Source: Novimethylophilus kurashikiensis (GTDB lineage Bacteria; Pseudomonadota; Gammaproteobacteria; Burkholderiales; Methylophilaceae). From it: a stretch of 64,000 nucleotides of DNA. This document shows positions 7,626 through 16,092 of the stretch, piece by piece. Position numbers and translations under genes: made by a program. The notes beneath the pieces were generated by a model. That model searched no databases, had not been told where the DNA came from, and saw nothing but the letters and a program-made list of their open reading frames with translations. Every line of letters begins with the position of its first letter. The stretch's first letter is position 1. The stretch lies in NCBI RefSeq assembly GCF_003112435.1, contig NZ_BDOQ01000008.1:43758-107757 (forward strand). The letters are read 5' to 3'.

Positions 7626-9164
7626 TTACTGCTCGATTGCAGCCAGGAGCAAGTCCATGGTTTCAGCAGGTACACCGCCAAGCTTAGCAAGACGCATCAC
7701 GTCACCACTATTGGCAGCGACACCAGCGTCAACCAGCAAAGTCACAGCGTTCAGCAGGCCATCGTCGCTAACGGCCAAACCAGCCTTGAGGGCAGTTGCC
7801 GTCAGCTTGCCGGCGACAACATCACGACCATCCGCAGCAACGAAGTCCATCGCCTTGTAGGTTTTGATTTCGCCCAGCAGGTTCACGATGTCGTCCTCAG
7901 CAGTGCAGGCTGCAGCTGCCGGAACCAGTACACCAAAGCAAACCGGCTTTTCTTCTGCCGTGTACTTTGCGCTACCGTTCAAGTCGCTAAACAGCTTGAT
8001 GATACCGGGGGTACCGTCAGCAGCACGGCGCTTTTGCAGCACACCCTTGAAGCGAGTGACGCAATCCGCAACAGCGTTATCACCAGCAGGAGCCGGTGTT
8101 TCCGTAGCTTGAGCGGCTGCTTCGGCCGGTGCAGGCGTTTCAACAGGCGCAGTGGCAGTCGCAGCACTTTCAGTAGCAGCCGCTTCAGGGGCGGGCGTTT
8201 CAACCTTGGTTTCTTCAACCTTGGGTTCAACAGCCGTTTCCTTGGCAGCAGTTTCCGGCGCCGGAGTTTCAGCAGGAGCAGGGGTTTCAGCCTTGGCGTT
8301 AGACTTCTTGCCGCCCTTGCCACCATCCTTGCCTTCACTGAACTTCTGGCCATCATCGACCTTCGCCTTCGACTTATTGCCGAACTCGTCGTTCGCGTAA
8401 ACGCTGAGCCCGTAACCGGTGTTGAACGCGATGCACTTGGTCAGCGCACGCATCACTGCCTTGTTCCAGTCGAACGTCGTAACCTTGGCAGCCGGAATCG
8501 GGTTAAATGCAGCATCCATCACTGGAAGCGACAGGCGCTGGCTCTTACCCTTGTACACGGTGTCAACGTCAACCATCACGCCACCCATCACGGTACGGAA
8601 AGGCAAGCCATTCCATTCCACGACGGACCAGCTGAAGGACGGGTCGGTAATGCGGCACGCAGCAATAGCCACGTTCCACTCGACGTACGGCGCACCACCT
8701 TCGTTCAGCGTGGCAACCACGGCCTGAACATCAGGAAGGTTGGACGTCGGCTCGATGCCCAGCATTTTGGCGGCAGCAACACCGTCGCCATCGCAGCCGA
8801 GATATAGAGACAGGCCGTCACCATATACCGCAGCAATTGCCTTCACCAGACAGCGTTGACGACTGTTGTTCACATCCGTCAGCGTCATCTTGCTGGAATC
8901 GATTGCGCGATTTTCCTGGTCCATCACCGGAAGCCACATGCGCTGAGGCTTGAGGTCAGCACCAGGAATGACCAAATCGACCGCAACCAGGGCACCGTTC
9001 AAGCAGTCCAGCTGGGGCTTACCGTCAAAGTCGACGAATTCGACATTGGGGCGGCCGGCGAGACGCATGGCAGTAGCAGCGCTGAGGTACGACAGGCCAG
9101 CCTTGTTGGCAATTTCGGACTTATCGATAACCGCAGACATTGCATCATAGAAAGACTTATTCAT
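7626..9164 (-). CDS. DUF1071-like single-strand annealing protein with internal duplication
   Basis: The protein has 512 residues, starting at ATG 9164 with GGAGG six bases upstream. The DUF1071 (Sak-type annealing protein) signature occurs twice. Copy 1 (about residues 20-125) has LSYLSAATAM, MWLPVMD and RCLVKAIAAV. Copy 2 (about 150-260) has VEWNVAIAAC, LSLPVMD and RALTKCIAFN. A long Ala/Pro/Glu linker follows (about 270-380), then a helical C-terminal domain. Such proteins anneal complementary single strands in phage-type recombination. With the YqaJ-type exonuclease and SSB-like genes at 12.7-15 kb it makes a Red-like set. Confidence 0.75.
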   Translation of the reverse strand: MNKSFYDAMSAVIDKSEIANKAGLSYLSAATAMRLAGRPNVEFVDFDGKPQLDCLNGALVAVDLVIPGADLKPQRMWLPVMDQENRAIDSSKMTLTDVNNSRQRCLVKAIAAVYGDGLSLYLGCDGDGVAAAKMLGIEPTSNLPDVQAVVATLNEGGAPYVEWNVAIAACRITDPSFSWSVVEWNGLPFRTVMGGVMVDVDTVYKGKSQRLSLPVMDAAFNPIPAAKVTTFDWNKAVMRALTKCIAFNTGYGLSVYANDEFGNKSKAKVDDGQKFSEGKDGGKGGKKSNAKAETPAPAETPAPETAAKETAVEPKVEETKVETPAPEAAATESAATATAPVETPAPAEAAAQATETPAPAGDNAVADCVTRFKGVLQKRRAADGTPGIIKLFSDLNGSAKYTAEEKPVCFGVLVPAAAACTAEDDIVNLLGEIKTYKAMDFVAADGRDVVAGKLTATALKAGLAVSDDGLLNAVTLLVDAGVAANSGDVMRLAKLGGVPAETMDLLLAAIEQ

Positions 9165-9230
9165 TGTTTCCTCCAGAAAGTTAACGTAGCCAGAAAATGG
9201 GATGTCCATCGACTACAATAGCGTATAGCA

Positions 9231-9259
9231 ACTATAGCACGTAAACACAATAACGTCAA
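9231..9259 (-). promoter_or_regulatory. Promoter TTGACG-N17-TATAGT for the annealing-protein gene
   Basis: Minus-strand TTGACG (9259-9254), exactly 17 bp, TATAGT (9236-9231). The -35 overlaps the palindrome TCAATTGA at 9256-9263, between divergent genes, which could be an operator. Confidence 0.8.
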
Positions 9260-9267
9260 TTGATTGT

Positions 9268-9273
9268 TATACT
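9268..9273 (+). promoter_or_regulatory. -10 element TATACT, divergent from the annealing-protein promoter
   Basis: TATACT lies 60 bp before the small gene at 9334, with no convincing -35. The close divergent arrangement with the promoter at 9231-9259 suggests shared control. Confidence 0.45.
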
Positions 9274-9333
9274 GATTGCGGCAATCTATTTTGTTAACAA
9301 TCTGTGAGCGTCAGCTCTATGAAAGGAAAAATT

Positions 9334-9567
9334 ATGAACATCAATCAGATGAAGTTGGATGTCATCATTAAGCGCCAACGGCTCGCGGCCAATGAGTTGA
9401 ATGTTGACTACTTGATAGCGATGGCGATTGAAGCCGAGGCGCGTGCAAACGACCTCGGACCCTTCGACCGCGCATACAATCGCTTCAAGCAACAACAGTT
9501 GGATTTCGAGCAGGCAGCTGCCTGTCTTGAATTGCTCAATACAACATCACCGGCAATGGCTGCCTAA
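9334..9567 (+). CDS. Small helical hypothetical protein, 77 aa
   Basis: It starts MNINQMKLDVIIKRQRLAAN after AAAGGAAAAATT; an upstream in-frame ATG has no site. It is almost entirely helical and charged, possibly a small regulator. It is the only plus-strand gene among minus-strand neighbours and ends at a strong hairpin. Confidence 0.55.
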   Translation: MNINQMKLDVIIKRQRLAANELNVDYLIAMAIEAEARANDLGPFDRAYNRFKQQQLDFEQAAACLELLNTTSPAMAA

Positions 9568-9578
9568 TAGCCTATCTC

Positions 9579-9601
9579 ATGCCTCTCCTTGCGAGAGGCA
9601 T
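9579..9601. terminator. Bidirectional terminator
   Basis: ATGCCTCTC/GAGAGGCAT stem followed by TTTTATT. It lies between two convergent genes. Confidence 0.75.
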
Positions 9602-9602
9602 T

Positions 9603-9941
9603 TTATTGCGAATCTGCCCCGTTTTCCTTGGTGGTAGCGTGGATGAGTTCTGCTAGTGCATCCACTTCTACGGTCCAGTAGGTATGGGACAGGGGTACAT
9701 CTGGCTTGAGTGGGTCCATCCTGGCACGGTCACCAAGTCCTACCAGGAGCTGGCGGGCAACGCTTACGCGGCCAGCAAGCCCGAGCTTTTGAGCAAACTC
9801 CTCCGTGGTAATGCGAGTGGAGGTTGAGGCACAGAATCGCGTATAAGCCTGCTCAATTATCGAGGCAAATTCTTGCTTATTTCCCACCTCGGAGGATTGC
9901 ACCATAGTCAGGAGTAAATCCTTGTAGCGCTCAACTGTCAT
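9603..9941 (-). CDS. Hypothetical protein, 112 aa
   Basis: It starts MTVERYKDLLLTMVQ; GGAG seven bases before ATG 9941 decides the start. The middle (ITTEEFAQKLGLAGRVSVARQ) resembles a helix-turn-helix-like segment but is too weak to call. Soluble, not recognised. Confidence 0.5.
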   Translation of the reverse strand: MTVERYKDLLLTMVQSSEVGNKQEFASIIEQAYTRFCASTSTRITTEEFAQKLGLAGRVSVARQLLVGLGDRARMDPLKPDVPLSHTYWTVEVDALAELIHATTKENGADSQ

Positions 9942-10105
9942 ACAACTCCAATCATCAAAAGACAACTCTAATGTTCAATTAATTGCCAAATTTGGTCAAT
10001 GAATTGATGATTTTTCTCAACTAGGCCTATGTGACCTATCAAGCGATTCCTTCTCCTATTCATCAGGGTTATCATTCGTCCTTTATAACTGCGTGTGGGA
10101 TTAGT

Positions 10106-10627
10106 ATGGGGATTTCTGTTACTTACGGGGAGCCGGATGACGAGTGGGATTTTACCGATGCGCCAAAGTGGACAAAGGTTGAGGTTGATAGCCTTCTGGA
10201 AGCAGTTCAGCTAAAGACTAGCCTGGAGGAGCGGGGCATTTTCAATATACAAATCAGAAATGAGAATAATGATTCATTTGTTGGAAAGGAGGCATTAAAG
10301 GCAAAGTTAACCATTGAAATTTCATTTTCAAGCGAGGATGACGCGCAGACCGCTATTGCCGCCATATCTAGCGATTTAGAGAAAAACTTGATTGAGTTGG
10401 CGAAGGCATCTTATCCCGATACGCTCTACAATTTCAGTATCAAAGATGAAATTATCCCTGACCCCCTTAATACTGCGGAAATGGTTGCCTTTATAAAGCA
10501 GAGGCTATCTGCTGGTGATATTCCGAAAGCTGATATTCCATTGAAGCTGATTCAATATGGACTAATTGAACCAACTACCTTCATTAATAAACTGCGAGAG
10601 TGGATGATTGTCTCGCAAGGTATTTAG
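10106..10627 (+). CDS. Hypothetical protein of low GC content
   Basis: It encodes about 173 residues starting MGISVTYGEPDDEWDF. A GTG at 10031 would add 25 residues, but TTGATG and CTATGT spaced 17 bp upstream suggest the transcript starts close to that codon. The sequence is clearly more AT-rich than its neighbours, with lysine- and isoleucine-rich stretches, suggesting separate acquisition. It alternates acidic beta and helical parts and has no recognised domain. Confidence 0.5.
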   Translation: MGISVTYGEPDDEWDFTDAPKWTKVEVDSLLEAVQLKTSLEERGIFNIQIRNENNDSFVGKEALKAKLTIEISFSSEDDAQTAIAAISSDLEKNLIELAKASYPDTLYNFSIKDEIIPDPLNTAEMVAFIKQRLSAGDIPKADIPLKLIQYGLIEPTTFINKLREWMIVSQGI

Positions 10628-10636
10628 CACATAAAA

Positions 10637-10659
10637 ACAGCCCGAATGAATCGGGCTGT
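10637..10659. terminator. Bidirectional terminator
   Basis: Stem ACAGCCCGA/TCGGGCTGT between convergent genes, with an A run on the left side that reads as T on the minus strand. Confidence 0.75.
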
Positions 10660-10671
10660 CAGAGACAACGA

Positions 10672-11502
10672 TTAAGCAGCTTTCTTGTCAGGCGCCTGAA
10701 TAGCCATCTGGACTTGTTGCAGCAGCGTTTCCATCAGTTCGATGGTCGGCTTCTGCACAAAGGCGACACCCTTGGGCGGATATCCGTTTTGGGTCTTGCC
10801 GTTGGCCTTCAATTCCAGGTTATGGTTGACGAAGCGACCGAGCTTTTCGACTTCCTTGCCGGCACGCTTGTTTTTGGCGATTGCGCCATCCACCGCTTCA
10901 ACCGTCAGGTCAAAAGTCTGGCCGACACGCAGGTCAGTGCCGAGCACCGCATGCAGCAGCTTGAATCCGAGGTTGAAGCTAGCTTCGAATCGGATGCAAA
11001 CCGGGCTGCCATCTGGACGCGTAGCATGCAGGAGGATTTTCTCCTTCTGCGCACCCTTCTTGGACCAGGCGATACCGGTGAGCGTCAAACCCTTGAAGTC
11101 CTTGACCGTCTCGATGCCGTACTTGGCATAAAGCTCGGAGAGCTTCTTGGCACCTTCAACATCGAAAATGCTCGAAGTCTGCGCCAGCTTGGCCATCTTG
11201 CGGTCGGTACGAATCATGTCGATAACGTACTGAGCCTCGACGATGGTCTTGCCGTCAGCGTTCTTGCGGAAGAAGTCGGCTTCCTCGGCGTCGAGGTCGA
11301 TTTCTTCGCCGGCTTCGATGCGGCTTTCCATGAACGCTTTGCGTCGTGGCCAAGCCTTGCTCATCACATCGAGGCCTTCGTCGAGCAGGTCGCGCTCTTC
11401 ACGGTCACCGTCTTCGCTCAGCGCGAGTTCGGAGGAGCCGTTGACCATACAACCCAACACCTTCTCGTAGTTGTAAATGGCAATCCGTTGTTTAGATTCC
11501 AT
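10672..11502 (-). CDS. Hypothetical protein, 276 aa, in recombination region
   Basis: The start at ATG 11502 is set by AAAGGAAACAGCAC upstream; an in-frame extension has no ribosome site. The protein starts MESKQRIAIYNYEKVLGCMV and is charged, with an acidic segment (EAGEEIDLDAEEADFF) and a beta-rich C-terminal half (ILLHATRPDGSPVCIRFEAS). The family is not recognised. Its place between annealing-protein and SSB-like genes suggests a DNA-metabolism role, which is inference only. Confidence 0.65.
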   Translation of the reverse strand: MESKQRIAIYNYEKVLGCMVNGSSELALSEDGDREERDLLDEGLDVMSKAWPRRKAFMESRIEAGEEIDLDAEEADFFRKNADGKTIVEAQYVIDMIRTDRKMAKLAQTSSIFDVEGAKKLSELYAKYGIETVKDFKGLTLTGIAWSKKGAQKEKILLHATRPDGSPVCIRFEASFNLGFKLLHAVLGTDLRVGQTFDLTVEAVDGAIAKNKRAGKEVEKLGRFVNHNLELKANGKTQNGYPPKGVAFVQKPTIELMETLLQQVQMAIQAPDKKAA

Positions 11503-11553
11503 GTGCTGTTTCCTTTCTTGGTTAACGAGATACAGATTTTTCCTCTGTATCCT

Positions 11554-11562
11554 GTATAGCGC
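11554..11562 (-). promoter_or_regulatory. GCGCTATAC promoter -10 element
   Basis: Minus-strand GCGCTATACAGG upstream of the gene starting at 11502. Confidence 0.55.
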
Positions 11563-11563
11563 G

Positions 11564-11779
11564 CTACACGGACTTACCGGACGGCGACTCACCGGTTGCA
11601 GCAAGCCGACGGCTAGCTTCAATGGCGCCCATTTCCAGCAAAAGGCGGATACGGTGCGCATCAAAGTGGGTCCTCTCCGCTAAGTACACGATGAGGAGGT
11701 CGCATTGCGACTTGGAGAGGAGCTCCAATTGCTCCGAATTCAAGGAGTCAAGCGTATCGCAGGCGCTATAGGTGGTCAT
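11564..11779 (-). CDS. Small hypothetical protein, 71 aa
   Basis: It starts MTTYSACDTLDSLNSEQLEL and is helical and leucine-rich. It sits between two larger single-gene units and has no strong ribosome site, so it is a modest-confidence gene. Confidence 0.4.
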   Translation of the reverse strand: MTTYSACDTLDSLNSEQLELLSKSQCDLLIVYLAERTHFDAHRIRLLLEMGAIEASRRLAATGESPSGKSV

Positions 11780-11799
11780 AGGGTTGCAGGCAAAAATAA

Positions 11800-11823
11800 A
11801 GCCCTTCTAACCATAGAAGGGCT
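11800..11823 (-). terminator. Terminator after the glycine-zipper gene
   Basis: AGCCCTTCTA/TAGAAGGGCT stem followed by TTTATTTTT on the minus strand. Confidence 0.8.
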
Positions 11824-11840
11824 GATGTATGGAGGAGGGC

Positions 11841-12362
11841 TTACTTGGCAGGTGCGTCAGCCGCCGCAGCCTTCATCTTGTTGCGGATAACACGGGCGGA
11901 GTCACCCTTGTAAACCACCAGAACGGCGTCGCCTTCGGCAAACGCGCCAACCTTGTCGTCGACGGCCTGGGTCACGTTGGTGAGTTCGCCATCATCGAGC
12001 TGAATCACCAAGTCTTGCGCTTTCTGGCTGCCAGCGAAGGCGCTCACTGCCGCGCCACCCACTCCACCAATGACCGCCCCCAGGACACCACCCAGCAGGC
12101 CGCCTCGGCCGTTATTGCCCAAGCCAATTGCGCCACCCGTTGCCGCACCCGCCATCACGCCGGTGGACTTCGCAGTAGTGGATTCTTCAATCTTGGCTTC
12201 CGAGACCTGAAGCACGGTGCCCTTGGCGACCTTATTCATGGTACGCGCCTGCCCCTTCTCGATGGACGAGGAGTTGTCATCAGAGCCTAAAATGCCGGCG
12301 TGGACAGGCAGTGCGGTCGCAATCAGGGCTGCTACGAGCAGGGAGGTCGTGGTCTTATTCAT
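11841..12362 (-). CDS. Glycine-zipper exported protein (SlyB/Pcp-like)
   Basis: The 173-residue protein has a signal peptide (MNKTTTSLLVAALIATALP, cut near VHA/G). A central glycine zipper (GVMAGAATGGAIGLG and GGVLGAVIGGVGGAAVS) is typical of the 2TM glycine-zipper domain of outer-membrane lipoproteins such as SlyB. There is no lipobox cysteine, so it is not a lipoprotein. It probably inserts into or associates with the envelope. Its own promoter lies at 12405-12433. Confidence 0.8.
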   Translation of the reverse strand: MNKTTTSLLVAALIATALPVHAGILGSDDNSSSIEKGQARTMNKVAKGTVLQVSEAKIEESTTAKSTGVMAGAATGGAIGLGNNGRGGLLGGVLGAVIGGVGGAAVSAFAGSQKAQDLVIQLDDGELTNVTQAVDDKVGAFAEGDAVLVVYKGDSARVIRNKMKAAAADAPAK

Positions 12363-12404
12363 GAGTGTGCTCCAAACAGAAGTTTGTTAAGGAATACGGG
12401 ATGA

Positions 12405-12433
12405 ACTATATCACATTTATATTGATATAGCAA
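12405..12433 (-). promoter_or_regulatory. Promoter TTGCTA-N17-TATAGT
   Basis: Minus-strand TTGCTA (12433-12428), 17-bp spacer, TATAGT (12410-12405), upstream of the glycine-zipper gene. Confidence 0.7.
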
Positions 12434-12473
12434 GTATTAAATGGTATAGCGGCCTTAAGTAAGGGGTGAATGT

Positions 12474-12680
12474 TTACTTAACAAGGTTGGCTAATGCGTC
12501 GCGCATTGGTTGCATGCGTTTGGCGGCTATCGCCTGAGCCTCAACAAAAACGGGGAGCGGGTTGATTGAATCGACAGGGTGGAGGCGGAGCAGCTCTTCA
12601 AGGCGCTTCATTTTATGACTGGAATGCGCACGCGCCTCATCAAAGACATTGAGGTGAAGTGGCTCATATTTTCGGGTCAT
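12474..12680 (-). CDS. Small hypothetical protein, 68 aa
   Basis: It starts MTRKYEPLHLNVFDEARAHS with GGAG seven bases upstream of ATG 12680. It is basic and helical. The family is not recognised. A GTATAGCGG element lies downstream for the next unit. Confidence 0.5.
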   Translation of the reverse strand: MTRKYEPLHLNVFDEARAHSSHKMKRLEELLRLHPVDSINPLPVFVEAQAIAAKRMQPMRDALANLVK

Positions 12681-12699
12681 AGCAGGCTCCACAAAAACA

Positions 12700-12730
12700 A
12701 ACAGCTCGGGAGAGAAATTCCCGAGCTGTT
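12700..12730 (-). terminator. Terminator after the SSB-like gene
   Basis: AACAGCTCGGG/CCCGAGCTGTT stem, then TTGTTTTTG on the minus strand. Confidence 0.8.
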
Positions 12731-12747
12731 AAGGTTAGCCGTTAGGC

Positions 12748-13095
12748 TTAGATGTCGTCGCTGTTCGCGGGAGCACCTTCGGTGGATTCGGCCTTCTTCG
12801 GAGCTTCAGCCTTGACCAGTTGGTTCGCAAAGCGAACGTTCATGGTGACTTGCAGCTCTTCGGGCTTGTCCTTGCGCGGGGAAACAACCACGTCGCCGGA
12901 AACCTTCACGTAGTCGCCCTTGGCCGGGATGGCGCCGTTGAAGGCGTCGTCGGCGAAGACGGTGATGGATTCCTTGAACACCTTTTCGCCACCCTTGGGA
13001 GTGTACGAACCGGTGCCTACGACCAGGCGCTTACCTTCGACGAAGTTAACGAAGCCGGAGATAACGGAATTACCGATAGTGATGCGATTTGCCAT
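12748..13095 (-). CDS. Small SSB-like OB-fold protein
   Basis: The 115-residue protein is strand-rich throughout (ITIGNSVISGFVNFVEGKRL, VKVSGDVVVSPRKDKPEELQ). A Lys/Ala/Glu linker leads to an acidic tail ending NSDDI. OB-fold core plus acidic tail is the layout of single-stranded DNA-binding proteins, though the canonical tip DDDIPF is reduced. It would protect single strands and recruit partners. It lies in the recombination block with exonuclease and annealing protein. Confidence 0.6.
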   Translation of the reverse strand: MANRITIGNSVISGFVNFVEGKRLVVGTGSYTPKGGEKVFKESITVFADDAFNGAIPAKGDYVKVSGDVVVSPRKDKPEELQVTMNVRFANQLVKAEAPKKAESTEGAPANSDDI

Positions 13096-13247
13096 TTGAA
13101 TTTCCTCTCATTAGTTGATGGCTTGAACGTGTTGAGGCAATATGCCTGGGCTGGTCACGCCTAAGTACCATTTATGCCCTAGGTGTTACGAACTAGTATA
13201 GCACTAAAAGCTAAATGTGCAAGTTTTTTTCAGAATAAGGAAAACTG

Positions 13248-13847
13248 CTAGCCCTGCAGCTTGAAATCCGTAGGTAACAAGCGCAGGACTGGCACTTCCT
13301 TGCCGTTGCTAACGTAAACGTCCGTTTCGACGTTACACATAGCGGTGTACTCCTTGCCGACGGCGATATTAGAGACAAAGCTTGTTCGGCCTTCCTCTTC
13401 AATACCGTCAACCCATGACTTCATGAAAACGGAGCACGTCACACAATCCGCATGGCCAGCATCTCGGGAATTCAGAAAACTCTTCATGTGAAGCGTCTTT
13501 TCTTCCCAGTACATAACAACGCTCTTGAGTTGCGCGTAAAGCGCGCCTCTTGGGCGGATAGTACGTGGAGGCTCTATGTCGAGTTTGAACGCATTGAGTA
13601 ACAACTCAGGTTCAAGCTTCGAGGATGCGCGTTTCATTACCCGCGCATTAAGGTCTCCAAAGCTGGTCACAAGGTTTCCCTTGGCGACCTGGTTGTTGGC
13701 GATAAATTGCTCCACAACCGGGCCTTGCAGAATACATCTGGTCTGACGACCGGATGTTCGTATAAACATGCCTATTTCACGCTTGTCATCGGTTACCCAG
13801 TCGACGGTGCCGAACACCTGACCGGTAATGACAGTGCTTTTACGCAT
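13248..13847 (-). CDS. Second possible SSB/OB-like protein, 199 aa
   Basis: The start ATG 13847 is fixed by an ideal AAGGAGGTGG seven bases upstream, inside the end of the exonuclease gene; the two genes are one base apart. The N-terminus (VITGQVFGTVDWVTDDKREI) and FSLNARVMKR-like basic strands suggest an OB fold. A CVTCSVF pair follows in the second half. I infer single-strand DNA binding mainly from context and strand pattern. Confidence 0.5.
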   Translation of the reverse strand: MRKSTVITGQVFGTVDWVTDDKREIGMFIRTSGRQTRCILQGPVVEQFIANNQVAKGNLVTSFGDLNARVMKRASSKLEPELLLNAFKLDIEPPRTIRPRGALYAQLKSVVMYWEEKTLHMKSFLNSRDAGHADCVTCSVFMKSWVDGIEEEGRTSFVSNIAVGKEYTAMCNVETDVYVSNGKEVPVLRLLPTDFKLQG

Positions 13848-13848
13848 G

Positions 13849-14973
13849 TTATACCACCTCCTTAAGCTTTGAGCTCTCCCTTGCTTTGCTGGTGTTAGCC
13901 TTAATAACTTCTTCGGGCACATCAGACAGGCCTTGCTGCTTGGCCAGGTCCTTGGCAACCTTCTGCCAGGACACGGAGGAGTTGGTGGAATAAATAACCT
14001 GTAACCGGCTACTTAAAGTCACCATCTCGTCACCCTCGGCTCGCATCGCTGCTGCAGCTTTCAGCACCTTTTCTTCCAGTTCCTTGCGGCGCTTGGAAGC
14101 GGCTGCTTCAGCTTCAACGGCTTCGAGATAAAGGTCCGAGGCTGTCTCAAGGTCAGCTTCATGAATCGCGCGCTCGAACTGGGCCTTTTCGACCAGTGCT
14201 TGCACAAGCGCTTCATCCGAAGGGAGCATCGGAGGTTCCACACAACCAAGGATGAATTCCTCATGATAGTACTTCGCTGCGGCGATATAAGCCCGCAGGA
14301 AACGCTCGTCACGCGGAACCTTCTCCACGATAGGGAACACAATCTTCTCTTCCCCGGTATCCTTGTCCTGCTCGACTCCTGCAGCCACAAACCACCCATA
14401 AGGCGCTTCGGCTACATAAATCTGATGCTGAACTTGGCACCAATAGTAGGGCAATCCCATAATGGCCAATTGCCCTGCCTTCTTGCTATCCCACAATTTC
14501 TTGCGAGACCCAAAAGCGGGACACTTAGCTTCAACTGGGAACCCGTAGGGAGCTACAACCCCTGGGTCGGACGATGCGGGTGCGAGTGCGTCGTAAGAAG
14601 CCAGAAAACCGTCATACTCCGACGATAAGCTAGTTACCTCGCGCTCAACCATCATCATCTGTTCCTCCTCAAACTTCCGAAGGACCAATTCCTCATTCGT
14701 CGTGCCTCGCTCGGTATGAGCGTTGCCTTCAAAGCGGGGAATCCTACCCATTTTTTCCGCCCACGCCTTCCACAGCGTGTTTTCGTAGAACGACTCCAGC
14801 CCAACATCGAGCAACGGGTCGATATCCAACGTAACACCCTTAGCCAAGGCATAGTCACGGAGTAGGATTGCGTTCTCCTTGACTACCAGCACAGCCGCAG
14901 TGGATGCAGTCCAGGACTCAGCCCGGATTTCATGCCACTCCGTTGTGCGGGGCGCAACAGATACTCTTTTCAT
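13849..14973 (-). CDS. YqaJ-type recombination exonuclease
   Basis: The protein has 374 residues from ATG 14973 (AGAGGAAATTGT upstream). N-terminal RTTEWHEIRAESWTAST matches the YqaJ opening. GTTNEELVLRKFEEE, DGFLASYDAL, FPVEAKCPAF and YYWCQVQHQIYVAE give the E...D...ExK...Q order of the lambda-exonuclease/PD-(D/E)XK core. These enzymes resect one strand of double-stranded ends for annealing proteins. The C-terminal third is a charged coiled coil (EAVEAEAAASKRRKELEEKV). It forms an operon with the OB-like gene downstream. Confidence 0.85.
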   Translation of the reverse strand: MKRVSVAPRTTEWHEIRAESWTASTAAVLVVKENAILLRDYALAKGVTLDIDPLLDVGLESFYENTLWKAWAEKMGRIPRFEGNAHTERGTTNEELVLRKFEEEQMMMVEREVTSLSSEYDGFLASYDALAPASSDPGVVAPYGFPVEAKCPAFGSRKKLWDSKKAGQLAIMGLPYYWCQVQHQIYVAEAPYGWFVAAGVEQDKDTGEEKIVFPIVEKVPRDERFLRAYIAAAKYYHEEFILGCVEPPMLPSDEALVQALVEKAQFERAIHEADLETASDLYLEAVEAEAAASKRRKELEEKVLKAAAAMRAEGDEMVTLSSRLQVIYSTNSSVSWQKVAKDLAKQQGLSDVPEEVIKANTSKARESSKLKEVV

Positions 14974-15097
14974 ACAATTTCCTCTCAATATTTCATCTAC
15001 AGCGTCACAACTACCCGGCAATCCTCCGGATAGCTGCTTACGTCTCAGTTTGTACCTGCGAAAAAGTATAGGTGTATACCATAGAACGCCGTGAAAC

Positions 15098-15126
15098 TTG
15101 AGATAACTATAATTCTATGTTATACT
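15098..15126 (+). promoter_or_regulatory. Promoter TTGAGA-N17-TATACT for the MscS gene
   Basis: TTGAGA at 15098-15103, 17-bp spacer, TATACT at 15121-15126. It rules out the in-frame ATG at 15128 as start and favours ATG 15155. Confidence 0.75.
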
Positions 15127-15154
15127 AATGGTGTTAGATGTAAATAGGTTTTTT

Positions 15155-16087
15155 ATGCCAGGTGTACCTCACATGACCCCTGTTCCGGGTCATTCTTCAT
15201 ATTCAGCGGTCGCTCATCCCCAGGTGGAGAGCATCTCTTGGGTGGAATTCCTGCAAGCCAAGCTCAGCATCATCCCACTCGACATGATGCAAACACTTGG
15301 CCTGGCTGGCATCCTCCTCCTCACTGCGCAGGCGTCAAGCTGGGTCGTATCGCGCAATCAGCCGATTGAAGTGCGTCGTTTCTGGATGGTCACCTTCCGC
15401 AATCTTGCGGCATTCATGTTCCTGGTTGGCGTTTGCGTTATCTGGCGAGAGCAGTTGCATTCGGTTATTGTCGCCCTTGGGGCTGCCACAGCCGGTATGC
15501 TGCTGGTGTTCCGCGAAGCCTTCATGTCAATGCTGGCGTTCTGGCTGCACGTGCTGAAGCGCACCTACGGTCTGGGGGACTTCATTGAAATCGATGGTGT
15601 CACGGGCGAGGTAGTAGACATGACTTGGCAGCATATCCTCTTGGCAGAGACTGGCCCCGGTACGTTGACCTACTCAGGCAGGGTGATTCAGATTCCAAAC
15701 CACCGGCTGTTGCATACCCCGGTATTCGTCGACAATCTCACCGGGGATTATGGCGCGCATGTATTGCAGGTTCATCTGCCCAAGGGTGTCGATATCCTGA
15801 AAGCAGAGAAGCTTCTAATGGCTGCAGCGGTAAAGCACTGCGAGCCATATTACGCCGATGCCAGGCTGCATATGAATGAGTTGCAGCGCCGCAATGCCAT
15901 CGACACCCCCTCCATCGAGCCTAAGGTTCGCATCAAGCTGGTGGAGGAGGGGTTCGCGATTCTGGTGCTTCGCATCGTCACGCCGTTCCGGGAGAAGCTG
16001 AAGGTCGAGCAGCTCATTCTGCGAGACTTTTTGGCTGCTGCTGACGAGGATGCTTGGCCTCGTGTTCACTTGCGCCACCACCCGTAA
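15155..16087 (+). CDS. MscS-family mechanosensitive channel
   Basis: The 310-residue protein has transmembrane helices at about 45-65 and 80-100. A pore helix follows, rich in Gly/Ala (ALGAATAGMLLVFREAF), and then the MscS beta domain (YGLGDFIEIDGVTGEVVDM, IQIPNHRLLHTPVF). The family opens under membrane tension to release solutes. It is of typical MscS size. The start is ATG 15155 because the promoter lies over the earlier ATG. It is a single gene before the YkgJ-like gene, divergent from the exonuclease. Confidence 0.88.
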   Translation: MPGVPHMTPVPGHSSYSAVAHPQVESISWVEFLQAKLSIIPLDMMQTLGLAGILLLTAQASSWVVSRNQPIEVRRFWMVTFRNLAAFMFLVGVCVIWREQLHSVIVALGAATAGMLLVFREAFMSMLAFWLHVLKRTYGLGDFIEIDGVTGEVVDMTWQHILLAETGPGTLTYSGRVIQIPNHRLLHTPVFVDNLTGDYGAHVLQVHLPKGVDILKAEKLLMAAAVKHCEPYYADARLHMNELQRRNAIDTPSIEPKVRIKLVEEGFAILVLRIVTPFREKLKVEQLILRDFLAAADEDAWPRVHLRHHP

Positions 16088-16092
16088 TCCGC

